Shown here piece by piece: positions 55,383 through 63,117 of a DNA stretch of 64,000 bases. Within the stretch, counting starts at the first letter, position 1. Each line of letters opens with the position of its first letter. The notes beneath the pieces are model-generated. The model was not told the origin of the DNA and searched no databases. It saw only the letters and a program-made list of their open reading frames with translations. This DNA is from an uncultured Coriobacteriaceae bacterium (GTDB lineage: Bacteria; Actinomycetota; Coriobacteriia; Coriobacteriales; Atopobiaceae), in the NCBI GenBank assembly GCA_902778135.1, contig CACYWP010000011.1, positions 1 to 64,000 on the forward strand, written 5' to 3'. The position numbers and the translations under genes were made by a program.

Positions 55383-55526
55383 AAGCGCACCCTCCCTACG
55401 ACTGTTGGCACAACACGCAAATCGTAGCATGTGGGACCGGACCACTGGCAATCAAAGCCGCGTACGGAGAACAGATGGCATCATGGTCAGCTGCCACAGC
55501 TTTCGCGTAGGGAGAGGGCCAGAAAC

Positions 55527-55677
55527 GTTCAAGAAACTCCGGTAGTCAGAAGTCTTGATCGGCGCGAGTCAGTATTTAAAATGTTTATAACGCTTCTAGC
55601 TGCGACGATACCTGCCTCCCATGGCTGCCGTACGGCAGGCGTGGAATCCATGTTCTGACTAACGGATTTTCTTGAAC
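55527..55677. mobile_element. 151-bp element with 25-bp imperfect inverted ends
   Basis: GTTCAAGAAACTCCGGTAGT... at 55527-55551 matches the reverse complement of 55653-55677 at 23 of 25 bases. The interior includes a perfect CTGCCGTACGGCAG palindrome (55625-55638) and no gene. It fills most of the 404-base gap between the transporter and hspR genes, whose remaining sequence shows nothing else I can name. MITE-like or hairpin. Confidence 0.55.
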
Positions 55678-55786
55678 ACTTTTGGCTCGGCGGTCACGCA
55701 AACGAGAGCCCGAGGGCAGCGCGAGGGCAAATCCCGTGGCGTCCATGGCTCCAGGACGGCAGGCAACCGGCTTCAATCGCATAAGA

Positions 55787-55820
55787 AATGGCGGCGGGAA
55801 ATCTCTCTCCCGCCGCCATT
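55787..55820 (-). terminator. Rho-independent terminator of the dnaK operon
   Basis: AATGGCGGCGGGA pairs perfectly with TCCCGCCGCCATT; on the minus strand it is followed by TTTCTTAT. It lies 27 bases after the hspR stop. Confidence 0.85.
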
Positions 55821-55847
55821 GTCCAAAGGTTTCGTGCGAAGCCACCC

Positions 55848-56270
55848 TCAGTCCGAGCCGATGCCGCTTTCCAGCAGGCCACGCATGACCTGCTCGGGAC
55901 CGGTGCCGTCATAGCGCGCCAGGGCGGTGATGCGCTGCTGCATGCGCAGCTCGTGGATGTCGTCCTCCAGCTGGCGCACGCGGGCGCGCAGCTCGTCGAT
56001 CTCGCGCTCGCGCTCCAGCTGGCGCTCGCGCATGTCCAGGATGCGCACGACACCGGCCAGGTTGATGCCCTCGTCGGTCAGCTTGCTGATGAGGTTCAGC
56101 CGTTCGATGTCGCCCTGCGAGTACAGGCGCGTGTTGCCGCGCGAGCGACCGGGCGTGACCAGGCCCTTCTGCTCGTAGACGCGCAGGGTCTGGGGATGCA
56201 TGCCCGTCAGCTCGGCGGCGACGCTGATCATGTAGAGCGGCTTGTCGCGACCCTCGTCACTCCGCGCCAT
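55848..56270 (-). CDS. hspR: Heat-shock repressor HspR (MerR family)
   Basis: A 140-residue MerR-type repressor. The winged helix-turn-helix is clear: [43 protein letters not shown], then a coiled-coil helix ([20 protein letters not shown]). HspR represses heat-shock genes in actinobacteria and needs DnaK as co-repressor. It ends the dnaK-grpE-dnaJ-hspR operon and overlaps dnaJ by 14 bases. HAIR-like sites upstream of dnaK, clpB and hsp20 are its likely targets. Confidence 0.95.
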   Translation of the reverse strand: MARSDEGRDKPLYMISVAAELTGMHPQTLRVYEQKGLVTPGRSRGNTRLYSQGDIERLNLISKLTDEGINLAGVVRILDMRERQLEREREIDELRARVRQLEDDIHELRMQQRITALARYDGTGPEQVMRGLLESGIGSD

Positions 56271-57222
56271 TGCTCAGCACGTCCTTCCTGTACTCGCGCT
56301 CGTCCGCGCTGCGCAGCGCCTCAAGCGCCTCGCGCTCCTTGGCAGAGAGACGCGTCGGCACCTGAACCTTCACCTTGACATACAGGGCGCCCTTGCTCCC
56401 TTTGCGCTTGACGTTGGGGGCGCCCAGGTCGCGGAAGCGGAAGGTCTTGCCGTCCTGCGTCCCGGCAGGGATCTTCAGGCGGCAGGTCGACCCGTCGGGT
56501 GCGGGCACGTCGACGGTGGCGCCCAGGGCAGCCTCGTACATGCTGACCGGCAGCTCCATGCGCACGTCGGCGCCGTCGCGCTTGAAGATGGGGTGCTCCT
56601 CGACCTTGGTCGTGATGACCAGGTCGCCGCGCGCGCCACCGTTGGCGCCATACTCGCCGCGGCCACGGTAGCGCAGCTTGCCGCCATCGACGGCACCGGC
56701 CGGCACCTTGACCGTCAGGGTCTGCTTCTCCCCCGTCGAGGGGATGGTGTAGCTGACCTTTCGCTGGGCACCATTGAACGCCTCGTCGGCCGTGACCTCG
56801 ACCGTCATGGTCAGGTCGCCGCCCTTTGCGGGCCGCGACGCCCGTGCGCCACCACCCGGCTGCCCACCGAAGATCGTCGAGAAGTCGAAGCCGTCAAAGC
56901 CGCCGCCCCGGATGTTCTCGAAGATGTCCGACCAGTCGCCAGCGTTGCCCGTGTAGGTGTAGCCGCCACGGTTGCGACCGCCCGAGCCTCCGAAATCGGC
57001 GCCAGGGATGCCGCCAAACATCAACAGCTGGTCGTACTCCTTGCGCTTCTCGGCATCGGACAGCGTGGTGTATGCCTCGCTGACCTCCTTGAACTTCTCC
57101 TCGTCGCCACCCGCGTCGGGGTGGTACTTGGCTGCGAGCTTGCGGAAGGCCTTCTTGATGTCGTCCTGGGTGGCGTCGCGCTTCACGCCCAGGACGTCGT
57201 AGTAGTTCCTCTTGCCTGTCAT
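56257..57222 (-). CDS. dnaJ: DnaJ-type co-chaperone without zinc finger (type II, CbpA-like)
   Basis: 321 residues. The J domain is complete with HPD in [10 protein letters not shown]. Next is a G/F-rich region ([20 protein letters not shown]), then the C-terminal client domains ([31 protein letters not shown]), but there is no CxxCxGxG zinc-finger repeat, so this is a type II DnaJ rather than classic DnaJ. ATG 57222 has AAAGGAGG upstream. It stimulates DnaK's ATPase. It lies between grpE and hspR. Confidence 0.93.
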   Translation of the reverse strand: MTGKRNYYDVLGVKRDATQDDIKKAFRKLAAKYHPDAGGDEEKFKEVSEAYTTLSDAEKRKEYDQLLMFGGIPGADFGGSGGRNRGGYTYTGNAGDWSDIFENIRGGGFDGFDFSTIFGGQPGGGARASRPAKGGDLTMTVEVTADEAFNGAQRKVSYTIPSTGEKQTLTVKVPAGAVDGGKLRYRGRGEYGANGGARGDLVITTKVEEHPIFKRDGADVRMELPVSMYEAALGATVDVPAPDGSTCRLKIPAGTQDGKTFRFRDLGAPNVKRKGSKGALYVKVKVQVPTRLSAKEREALEALRSADEREYRKDVLSNGAE

Positions 57223-57330
57223 GTTGGGCAACGCCTCCTTTCTTGGTCGGACGCTGGGGGCAGCCTCCCATGCCTGATGCGATCGTCAGAGATGGATCAG
57301 GCGAGGGACCGTCCCCAACGTGCGAGATCG

Positions 57331-58047
57331 CTACTCGGCGTCGGTCTCCTCGACCGGACGCTTGGGGCCACCGTAGGTGACGGTCACCATGGCCGAGCGG
57401 ATGACCTTGCCGCCCATGCGGTAGCCCTTCTGGTAGACCTGGGCGACGGTCTCGTCATAGGCCTCGGCGTTCTCCTCGCGACCGACGGCCTGGTGGACCA
57501 GCGGGTCGAAGGGCTCGCCGGCGGGGTCGATGACCTCGACGCCCTCCTTGCCCAGGATGTCGAGCATCTTGGCATGAACGGCCATGACGCCCTCGACGAA
57601 CTGGGTGACCTTCTCGTCGCCCTCGGCGTTCTGGGCGGCATGCTCCGACGCGCGCTCCATGTCGTCGAGGACGGGCAGCAGGTTGGTGACCAGCTTCTCT
57701 GCGGCGCGCTCGCGCTCGGCGATGCGCTCGGCCGCCGTGCGACGGCGGTAGTTGTCCCAGTCGGCTTGCAGGCGCAGCAGTCGGTCGGATGCGTCGGCCG
57801 CATCCTTCTTTGCGGCCTCGGCCTCCTCGACGGCCGCGTTCAGCTGATCCTGCAGCTCGTTCTGCAGGTTCTGGGCCTCGGCCGCCATGTCGGCCTCCGC
57901 GGCCGCCTCGCCGGCGCGCTTGGCCGCCTCGACCATGGCCGCCTCCTCCTCGGGAGTCAGCTCGCGAACCTCGGCCGCATCCTCCTGGACCTCCTGGTCG
58001 ACATCCTCGCGGACGTCGTCGTTCTCAACATCGATGGGCACCTTCAC
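57331..58047 (-). CDS. grpE: Nucleotide exchange factor GrpE
   Basis: About 238 residues. A long acidic coiled-coil N-terminus is followed by the GrpE core: LRLQADWDNYRRRTAAER, NLLPVLDDMERASEHA, HAKMLDILGKEGVE, VGREENAEAYDETVAQVYQKGYRMGGKVIRSAMVTV (broken here for length). I prefer GTG 58047, preceded by AAGGAA; ATG 58068 is possible. It speeds ADP release from DnaK. It is second in the dnaK operon. Confidence 0.9.
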   Translation of the reverse strand: MKVPIDVENDDVREDVDQEVQEDAAEVRELTPEEEAAMVEAAKRAGEAAAEADMAAEAQNLQNELQDQLNAAVEEAEAAKKDAADASDRLLRLQADWDNYRRRTAAERIAERERAAEKLVTNLLPVLDDMERASEHAAQNAEGDEKVTQFVEGVMAVHAKMLDILGKEGVEVIDPAGEPFDPLVHQAVGREENAEAYDETVAQVYQKGYRMGGKVIRSAMVTVTYGGPKRPVEETDAE

Positions 58048-58164
58048 GTCATCTTCCTTCGCTCGCATGGGCCGCCGTGGGCCCGTGGGGTCATTCTTGC
58101 CAGCAGGCGGGAGCAGCCGTACGACCGCCCCCGCCCGCTTCAAACTCGTCTCGTGTGCGAACCG

Positions 58165-60042
58165 CTACTCGTCGACGACCTCGTAGTCGGCGTCGACCAC
58201 GTCATCGCCACCAGCCGGGCCACCCTGGGCGGTCTGGTCCTGCTGGTCGGAGTAGACGATCTCGGCCAGCTTGTAGCCAGCCTGCTGCAGCCTCTCGGCA
58301 GCGGCCTTGATGGCCTCGACATCGGTGCCGTCGAGGGCCTTCTTGGCCTCGTCGATGGCGGCCTGGACGTCGCTCTTGGTGTCGGCGGGAACCTTGTCAC
58401 CCAGCTCGTTCAGGGTCTGCTCGGTGGAGTAGGCCAGGCTGTCGGTCTGGTTGCGGACCTCGATCTCGTCCTTCTTGGCCTTGTCCTCCTCGGCGTGGGC
58501 CTCGGCGTCCTTGACCATGCGGTCGACTTCGTCATCGGAGAGCGCGGTGCTGCCGGAAATCGTGATCTGCTGCTGCTTGCCGGTGCCCTTGTCCTTGGCC
58601 GTGACCTTGACGATGCCGTTGGCGTCGATGTCGAACGTGACCTCGATCTGCGGGATGCCGCGGCGGGCGGCCGGGATGCCGGTCAGGTTGAACTTGCCCA
58701 GGCTCTTGTTGTCGCGGGCCATCTCACGCTCGCCCTGCAGGACGTTGATCTCGACGGACGTCTGGTTGTCGGCGGCCGTGGAGTAGATCTCGGTCTTGGA
58801 GGTCGGGATCGTGGTGTTGCGGTCGATCATCTTGGTCATGATGCCGCCCATGGTCTCGACGCCCAGCGACAGCGGGGTGACGTCCAGCAGCAGGATGCCC
58901 TCGACGTCGCCGGTCAGCACGCCGCCCTGGACGGCTGCGCCGTCGGCCACGACCTCGTCCGGGTTGACGGACATGTTGGGCTGCTTGCCGGTGATGGTCT
59001 TGACCAGCTCCTGGACGGCGGGCATGCGGCTGGAGCCGCCGACGAGGATGACCTCGTCGACCTGCGAGATCTGCAGGCCGGCGTCGCGCAGGGCCTGGGT
59101 GACGGGGCCCTTGCAGCGGTCGAGCAGGTCGCGGGTGATGCGCTCGAACTCGGCGCGGGTCAGCGTGTAGTCCAGGTGCTTGGGGCCGGTGGCGTCCATG
59201 GTGATGAAGGGCAGGTTGATGGTGGCCTGCTTGGCGCTGGAGAGCTCCTTCTTGGCGTTCTCGGCGGCCTCCTTCAGGCGCTGCAGGGCCATCGGGTCGC
59301 TGCGCAGGTCGATGGCGTTGTCGGCCTTGAACTTGTCGGCCAGCCAGTCGATGACCTTCTGGTCCCAGTCGTCGCCGCCCAGATGGTTGTCGCCGTTGGT
59401 GGCCAGGACCTCGACGACGCCGTCGGCCAGGTCGAGCAGGGAGACGTCAAAGGTGCCGCCGCCCAGGTCGAAGACCAGGACCTTCTGGTCGATGCCCTTC
59501 TTGTCCAGGCCGTAGGCCAGTGCGGCCGCGGTCGGCTCGTTGACGATGCGCTGGACGTTCAGGCCGGCGATCTTGCCGGCATCCTTGGTGGCCTGGCGCT
59601 GGGCGTCGTTGAAGTAGGCCGGGACGGTGATGACGGCGTCGGTGACCGGCTCGCCCAGGTACTTCTCGGCGTCGGCCTTCATCTTGGAGAGGATCATGGC
59701 GCTGATCTGCTCGGGGGTGAAGTCCTCGCCGTCGATCTCGACGACGGCGCGGCCGCCGGTGCCGCTCTTGACCTTGTACGGGACGGTCTTCAGCTCGGAG
59801 CTGACCTCGTCGTAGCGGCGACCCATGAAGCGCTTGATGGAGAAGACGGTGTTGGTGGGGTTGGTGACTGCCTGGTTCTTGGCGGCCTTGCCCACGATGC
59901 GGTCGCCGTCGGCGCGGAAGCCGATGACGGAGGGGGTGGTGCGGTCGCCCTCGGCGTTGACGATGATCGTGGGCTCGCCGCCCTCGAGGACCGCCATCGC
60001 GGAGTTGGTCGTGCCCAGGTCGATACCGAGAATCTTGGCCAT
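58165..60042 (-). CDS. dnaK: Chaperone protein DnaK (Hsp70)
   Basis: 625 residues. The nucleotide-binding domain shows [29 protein letters not shown] and [13 protein letters not shown], the linker DVTPLSLG, and the substrate domain with a C-terminal lid and acidic tail ([15 protein letters not shown]). The length is normal. ATG 60042 follows AAAGGA. First gene of dnaK-grpE-dnaJ-hspR; its upstream region has a HAIR-like operator and heat-shock leader motif. Confidence 0.98.
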   Translation of the reverse strand: MAKILGIDLGTTNSAMAVLEGGEPTIIVNAEGDRTTPSVIGFRADGDRIVGKAAKNQAVTNPTNTVFSIKRFMGRRYDEVSSELKTVPYKVKSGTGGRAVVEIDGEDFTPEQISAMILSKMKADAEKYLGEPVTDAVITVPAYFNDAQRQATKDAGKIAGLNVQRIVNEPTAAALAYGLDKKGIDQKVLVFDLGGGTFDVSLLDLADGVVEVLATNGDNHLGGDDWDQKVIDWLADKFKADNAIDLRSDPMALQRLKEAAENAKKELSSAKQATINLPFITMDATGPKHLDYTLTRAEFERITRDLLDRCKGPVTQALRDAGLQISQVDEVILVGGSSRMPAVQELVKTITGKQPNMSVNPDEVVADGAAVQGGVLTGDVEGILLLDVTPLSLGVETMGGIMTKMIDRNTTIPTSKTEIYSTAADNQTSVEINVLQGEREMARDNKSLGKFNLTGIPAARRGIPQIEVTFDIDANGIVKVTAKDKGTGKQQQITISGSTALSDDEVDRMVKDAEAHAEEDKAKKDEIEVRNQTDSLAYSTEQTLNELGDKVPADTKSDVQAAIDEAKKALDGTDVEAIKAAAERLQQAGYKLAEIVYSDQQDQTAQGGPAGGDDVVDADYEVVDE

Positions 60043-60110
60043 TGCTGTTCCTTTCAGAGTGACTCCGGACCCGTAGGTCCCCGAGTTGGTTCCTTGTTTG
60101 TCAGGAGAAG

Positions 60111-60163
60111 TTGTTCCCCATGCGCTTGAATCCTATACATAATCTAAGTCTCTCTGCATGAGA
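60111..60163 (-). promoter_or_regulatory. dnaK promoter: HAIR-like operator and leader motif
   Basis: TCTAAGT-N7-CATGAGA at 60143-60163, the same spacing as the clpB site. A minus-strand -10 box TATGTA (60136-60141) is one base from the operator. TTGTTCCCCATGCG (60111-60124) equals the hsp20 leader sequence. It places dnaK in the HspR regulon. Confidence 0.7.
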
Positions 60164-60314
60164 TTTTTTTACTCTCCATATATAAGGGATGATTCGGAGC
60201 CCGACCGGTCGCCGTGTCGCAGCCGGCCGGGCTGATGCCGCCCGCGTCCACATGGCCTCGCGGCGCCCGGAAGCGTCATACTGGAACGACCCAGACCCGA
60301 CCGAAGGGACTCCC

Positions 60315-60863
60315 ATGAGACTCCTCATCGCCTCCGACATCCACGGCGCGGCAGCCTGGTGTGCCCGCCTGATGGACGCCATCGACCAGCATCAGCCCGA
60401 CCGCGTCATCCTGCTGGGCGACCTGCTCTATCACGGACCCCGCAACGACCTGCCCGCCGACTATGCGCCAAAGCAGGTCATCGAGATGCTCAACGGCATA
60501 GCGGGAAGCGTCGTTGCCGTGCGGGGCAACTGCGAGGCGGAGGTCGACCAGATGGTGCTGGACTTCCCCTGCATGGCCGACTATGCGCTGGTGGCCGACC
60601 CGGAGACGGGCCACACCCTGTTCCTGACCCATGGGCACGTGTACGGGGCGGGAAGGCACAACAGCATCGACCGGATGCCCGCCTTGCACGCTGGCGATGC
60701 GTTGTTGTACGGGCACACGCACATCAAGGTCAACGAGGAGGGGCCCGACGGCATCTGGCTCTTCAATCCCGGCAGCGTGGGCATCCCCAAGGACGAAAGC
60801 CACAGCTACGGCCTGTATGAGGACGGTCGGTTCTCGCATGTCGTGCTCACGGAGGAGGCCTGA
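60315..60863 (+). CDS. yfcE: YfcE-type phosphodiesterase
   Basis: 182 residues, a two-metal phosphodiesterase: SDIHGAAAWC, LLGDLLYHGPRNDLP, VRGNCEAEVD, LTHGHVYG, YGHTHIKVN and FNPGSVGIP are all present, closely like E. coli YfcE. ATG 60315 lies behind GAAGGGA. It diverges from dnaK. A second family member at 13132-13596 lacks the DLPxxY-type region and is more MJ0936-like. Natural substrate unknown. Confidence 0.94.
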   Translation: MRLLIASDIHGAAAWCARLMDAIDQHQPDRVILLGDLLYHGPRNDLPADYAPKQVIEMLNGIAGSVVAVRGNCEAEVDQMVLDFPCMADYALVADPETGHTLFLTHGHVYGAGRHNSIDRMPALHAGDALLYGHTHIKVNEEGPDGIWLFNPGSVGIPKDESHSYGLYEDGRFSHVVLTEEA

Positions 60864-60910
60864 GGGCTGCCCGGTGACGGCCAACGCCGGCCGTCGCCAC
60901 GTGCCGCCTT

Positions 60911-61074
60911 CCGTTGTTTGCGTTTCGTCCGGGGCGACGTCGAGCCCTACGCAGAATAGGCCGTTGTTTGCGTAGATAGAAGCGCAAACAACGCAAGCCG
61001 CCCCAAACAAGCGCGCAAAAGCGCAGACAACAGCACAGAAATCTCGTTGGGACCCGTCCATTGCGCAAACAAAA
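60911..61074. repeat. Cluster of TTGTTTGCG-type repeats upstream of the pentapeptide gene
   Basis: CCGTTGTTTGCGT occurs at 60911-60923 and 60961-60973; the second copy forms a perfect 11-bp stem (CGTTGTTTGCG/CGCAAACAACG, 60962-60993). Further half-sites GCGCAGACAACA (61021) and GCGCAAACAAAA (61063) follow. They lie between yfcE and the next gene, ending at its ribosome site, so they may be operator repeats or a leader structure. Confidence 0.5.
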
Positions 61075-61083
61075 GGAGTGAGC

Positions 61084-61683
61084 ATGCCGCAGCTGCTGGA
61101 TGCGATCGAGGCAAATGACGGAGACGTGCGCGAGCTCTCCTTCCTCGAGGAGGACCTGTCGCTGCTCTCGGTCGGTCACGTCGAATTCGAGGACTGCACC
61201 TTCGAGGCCTGCAGCTTCTCCGAGACGCAGGCCGCGCGGGCGTCCTTCGAGAGGTGCACCTTCTGGGGCTGCGACTTCTCCAACGCGCGGCTGCCCACAA
61301 GCTTCTGGCGCGACTGCGTCCTGCGCGAGTCGCGGCTGGTCGGATGCGACCTGCACCACAGCTACCTCGTGCGGGACGTCTTCCGTGACTGCGTCTGCTC
61401 CTACGCGAACCTGGCAGAGGGCAAGCTGGAGCAGGTCACCTTCCACGGCTGCGACCTGCACGAGGCGTCGCTCTCCCAGCTGCGGCTGAAGCGGCTCGAG
61501 CTGGACGGGTGCGACCTGACGCGCGCGGAGCTGTTCCGCACGCGTCTGCAGGGCGTCGACCTGTCGGGCTGCACCATCGCGGGCATACGCGTATCTGACA
61601 CGTTTGCCGAGCTGCGAGGGGCCAAGATAGGAATCGAGCAGGCCCCCGAACTGATGGGCCTGCTCGGCGTGAGGATTGTTTAG
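61084..61683 (+). CDS. Pentapeptide-repeat protein
   Basis: 199 residues. Most of the chain is A(D/N)LxX-type pentapeptide repeats with Phe or Leu at the centre (CTFEACSFSETQAARASFER; CDLHEASLSQLRLKRLELDG), giving the square beta-helix fold, and many Cys. Family members such as Qnr and MfpA mimic DNA and protect gyrase; whether this one does is not shown. ATG 61084 follows AAGGAG. A repeat cluster precedes it. Confidence 0.9.
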   Translation: MPQLLDAIEANDGDVRELSFLEEDLSLLSVGHVEFEDCTFEACSFSETQAARASFERCTFWGCDFSNARLPTSFWRDCVLRESRLVGCDLHHSYLVRDVFRDCVCSYANLAEGKLEQVTFHGCDLHEASLSQLRLKRLELDGCDLTRAELFRTRLQGVDLSGCTIAGIRVSDTFAELRGAKIGIEQAPELMGLLGVRIV

Positions 61684-61703
61684 CTGGTGGGACCGAACTC
61701 TGC

Positions 61704-62273
61704 CTACTCGATGTAGTCGACGTCCATCTGATATCCCATAATCTCGCCCACCGAGGTCACGGGTCCGCAGACTGTCAGCGTCTCCCCCATCGAGGCGTTG
61801 GCGATTCTGTCCAGAGCTGCATCGTCTGTGATATAGCACATCACACTTGCAAAGGACCATTCGTCACCATTGTTCAGGGTGAAGTAGTCGCCAGAGGCAT
61901 CAATGTTGTTCAGGACGCCCGTCAGGCGGATGTACGTACCCTCATAGGTGTTCTTCGCCTTGAGGGGGTTCTCGTCAAGCAGGGAGGTCAGGTCGTCAAC
62001 CGACACGTCAACGTACTCGATCACTTCCTCCTCTTCCTCGGGGGCAGCCTCCTCCTCGGGCTCCTCCTCGGCAGCCTCCTCGGCCTCGTCCTTCTTCTTG
62101 TCGTCCTTCTTCTCCTCGGTGTCCGCGGCGGCCTCGGTCGCCGCCTGCTCCTTGGCAGTGTCGGACTTCTTCGACTCGGACGAGGACCCTCCGCCGAAGA
62201 CCATCCCCAGGACGACCAACGCGATGACCACGGCGGCAATGCCCTTAATCAACTTTCCAAACATCTTGAACAT
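61704..62273 (-). CDS. Membrane-anchored OB-fold (tRNA_anti-like) protein
   Basis: 189 residues. A single N-terminal membrane segment (about 8-30) is followed by a highly charged Glu/Ala/Lys linker (about 35-85) and an OB-fold-like domain of about 100 residues (NPLKAKNTYEGTYIRLTGVL; TLTVCGPVTSVGEIM) as in tRNA_anti-like proteins. The domain is probably outside the cell. ATG 62273 follows GGGAGG. No partner is evident. Function unknown. Confidence 0.82.
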   Translation of the reverse strand: MFKMFGKLIKGIAAVVIALVVLGMVFGGGSSSESKKSDTAKEQAATEAAADTEEKKDDKKKDEAEEAAEEEPEEEAAPEEEEEVIEYVDVSVDDLTSLLDENPLKAKNTYEGTYIRLTGVLNNIDASGDYFTLNNGDEWSFASVMCYITDDAALDRIANASMGETLTVCGPVTSVGEIMGYQMDVDYIE

Positions 62274-62467
62274 GAGGATCCTCCCACGGTTGTCACGACA
62301 CGGACTGCGGTGACACGATGCTAGGAGGAACACGTTCTTGTTACCTCAGCTGTCAGCTCAGTTTTTGCCAACGGTCTGGGGAGGTGCGGCCCCCCCGGCC
62401 CGACAGCGAGCATGGTATCGGCTGGCAGCCCCGCAGCACACAGGGGGCCGGCCGATGGGGCCTCGCC

Positions 62468-62492
62468 AAAACCACCCGCCGTAGCGGGTGGT
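62468..62492 (-). terminator. Rho-independent terminator after the HTH gene
   Basis: ACCACCCGC pairs with GCGGGTGGT; on the minus strand the stem is followed by TTTT (62468-62471). It ends the HTH gene. Confidence 0.8.
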
Positions 62493-62524
62493 CGTGGTGG
62501 TGCGCTTTGGGTGGCGGTGGTGGG

Positions 62525-62944
62525 CTAGCGGGTCGTCGTGCGGCTGGTGAGAGTCGCCTCGTTCAGCCCCCACAGCAGGTCATCGCAGGCGGAGATCTCC
62601 ATGCCGCGATTGAGGCAGAAGGCGATGATGACGTCACGGCGGTTGTAGGGACGCAGCGGCGCGGCATCTGCCCGCTCCAGCAGCTCGCCGGCCTCGACCT
62701 CGTCCAGGCGCATGCCGAAGCACAGCTGGATGAGCTTGTCTCGGGAGGGATGGCGCATTCCCGCCATGATCTGGTAGGCGAAGGTCTGGTTGAGGCGCGA
62801 GCGGCGCACGACGAGATTCTTCTTCATGCCGCGCGCGGCAAGCTGGTCGGAGACCCATGCGGAAAACGTCCGCTGGTCGATATCCGACGCAGCCAGCACG
62901 TCCTGCAACGTACCCTTCTGAACCATCTGCCACTGGTCGCCCAT
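62525..62944 (-). CDS. XRE-like helix-turn-helix protein paired with a Ser/Thr kinase
   Basis: 139 residues. A Cro/C1-like HTH lies in the middle (KNLVVRRSRLNQTFAYQIM, GMRHPSRDKLIQLCFGMRL), followed by LRPYNRRDVIIAFCLNRGM, a conserved tail of this small family. It starts at ATG 62944, five bases after AGGAGG. Such proteins sit next to Ser/Thr kinases in Firmicutes and Coriobacteriia, and here the kinase gene lies upstream. The kinase may phosphorylate it; the DNA target is unknown. Confidence 0.85.
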   Translation of the reverse strand: MGDQWQMVQKGTLQDVLAASDIDQRTFSAWVSDQLAARGMKKNLVVRRSRLNQTFAYQIMAGMRHPSRDKLIQLCFGMRLDEVEAGELLERADAAPLRPYNRRDVIIAFCLNRGMEISACDDLLWGLNEATLTSRTTTR

Positions 62945-63117
62945 ACAGCCCTCCTTTTATCGTTGATGATGGAGAGTCGGCTCCGTGGATTCATTAGCTT
63001 AGAGCTAATTCATGATATGCATATACAATACTTCAAATCTTGTGGGAGAGTCGTTGCCAAGTTGACTAATTGTTGGTTTATATAGCCTTTACCTGTACTT
63101 ATATAGGAGAATCACGA

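Noticed and set aside
56242..60129. A 1,295-codon plus-strand open frame opposite the dnaK operon
   Set aside because: Same artefact: low-complexity product (runs of V, L, D, G), no motifs, and the minus strand carries dnaK, grpE and dnaJ in full.
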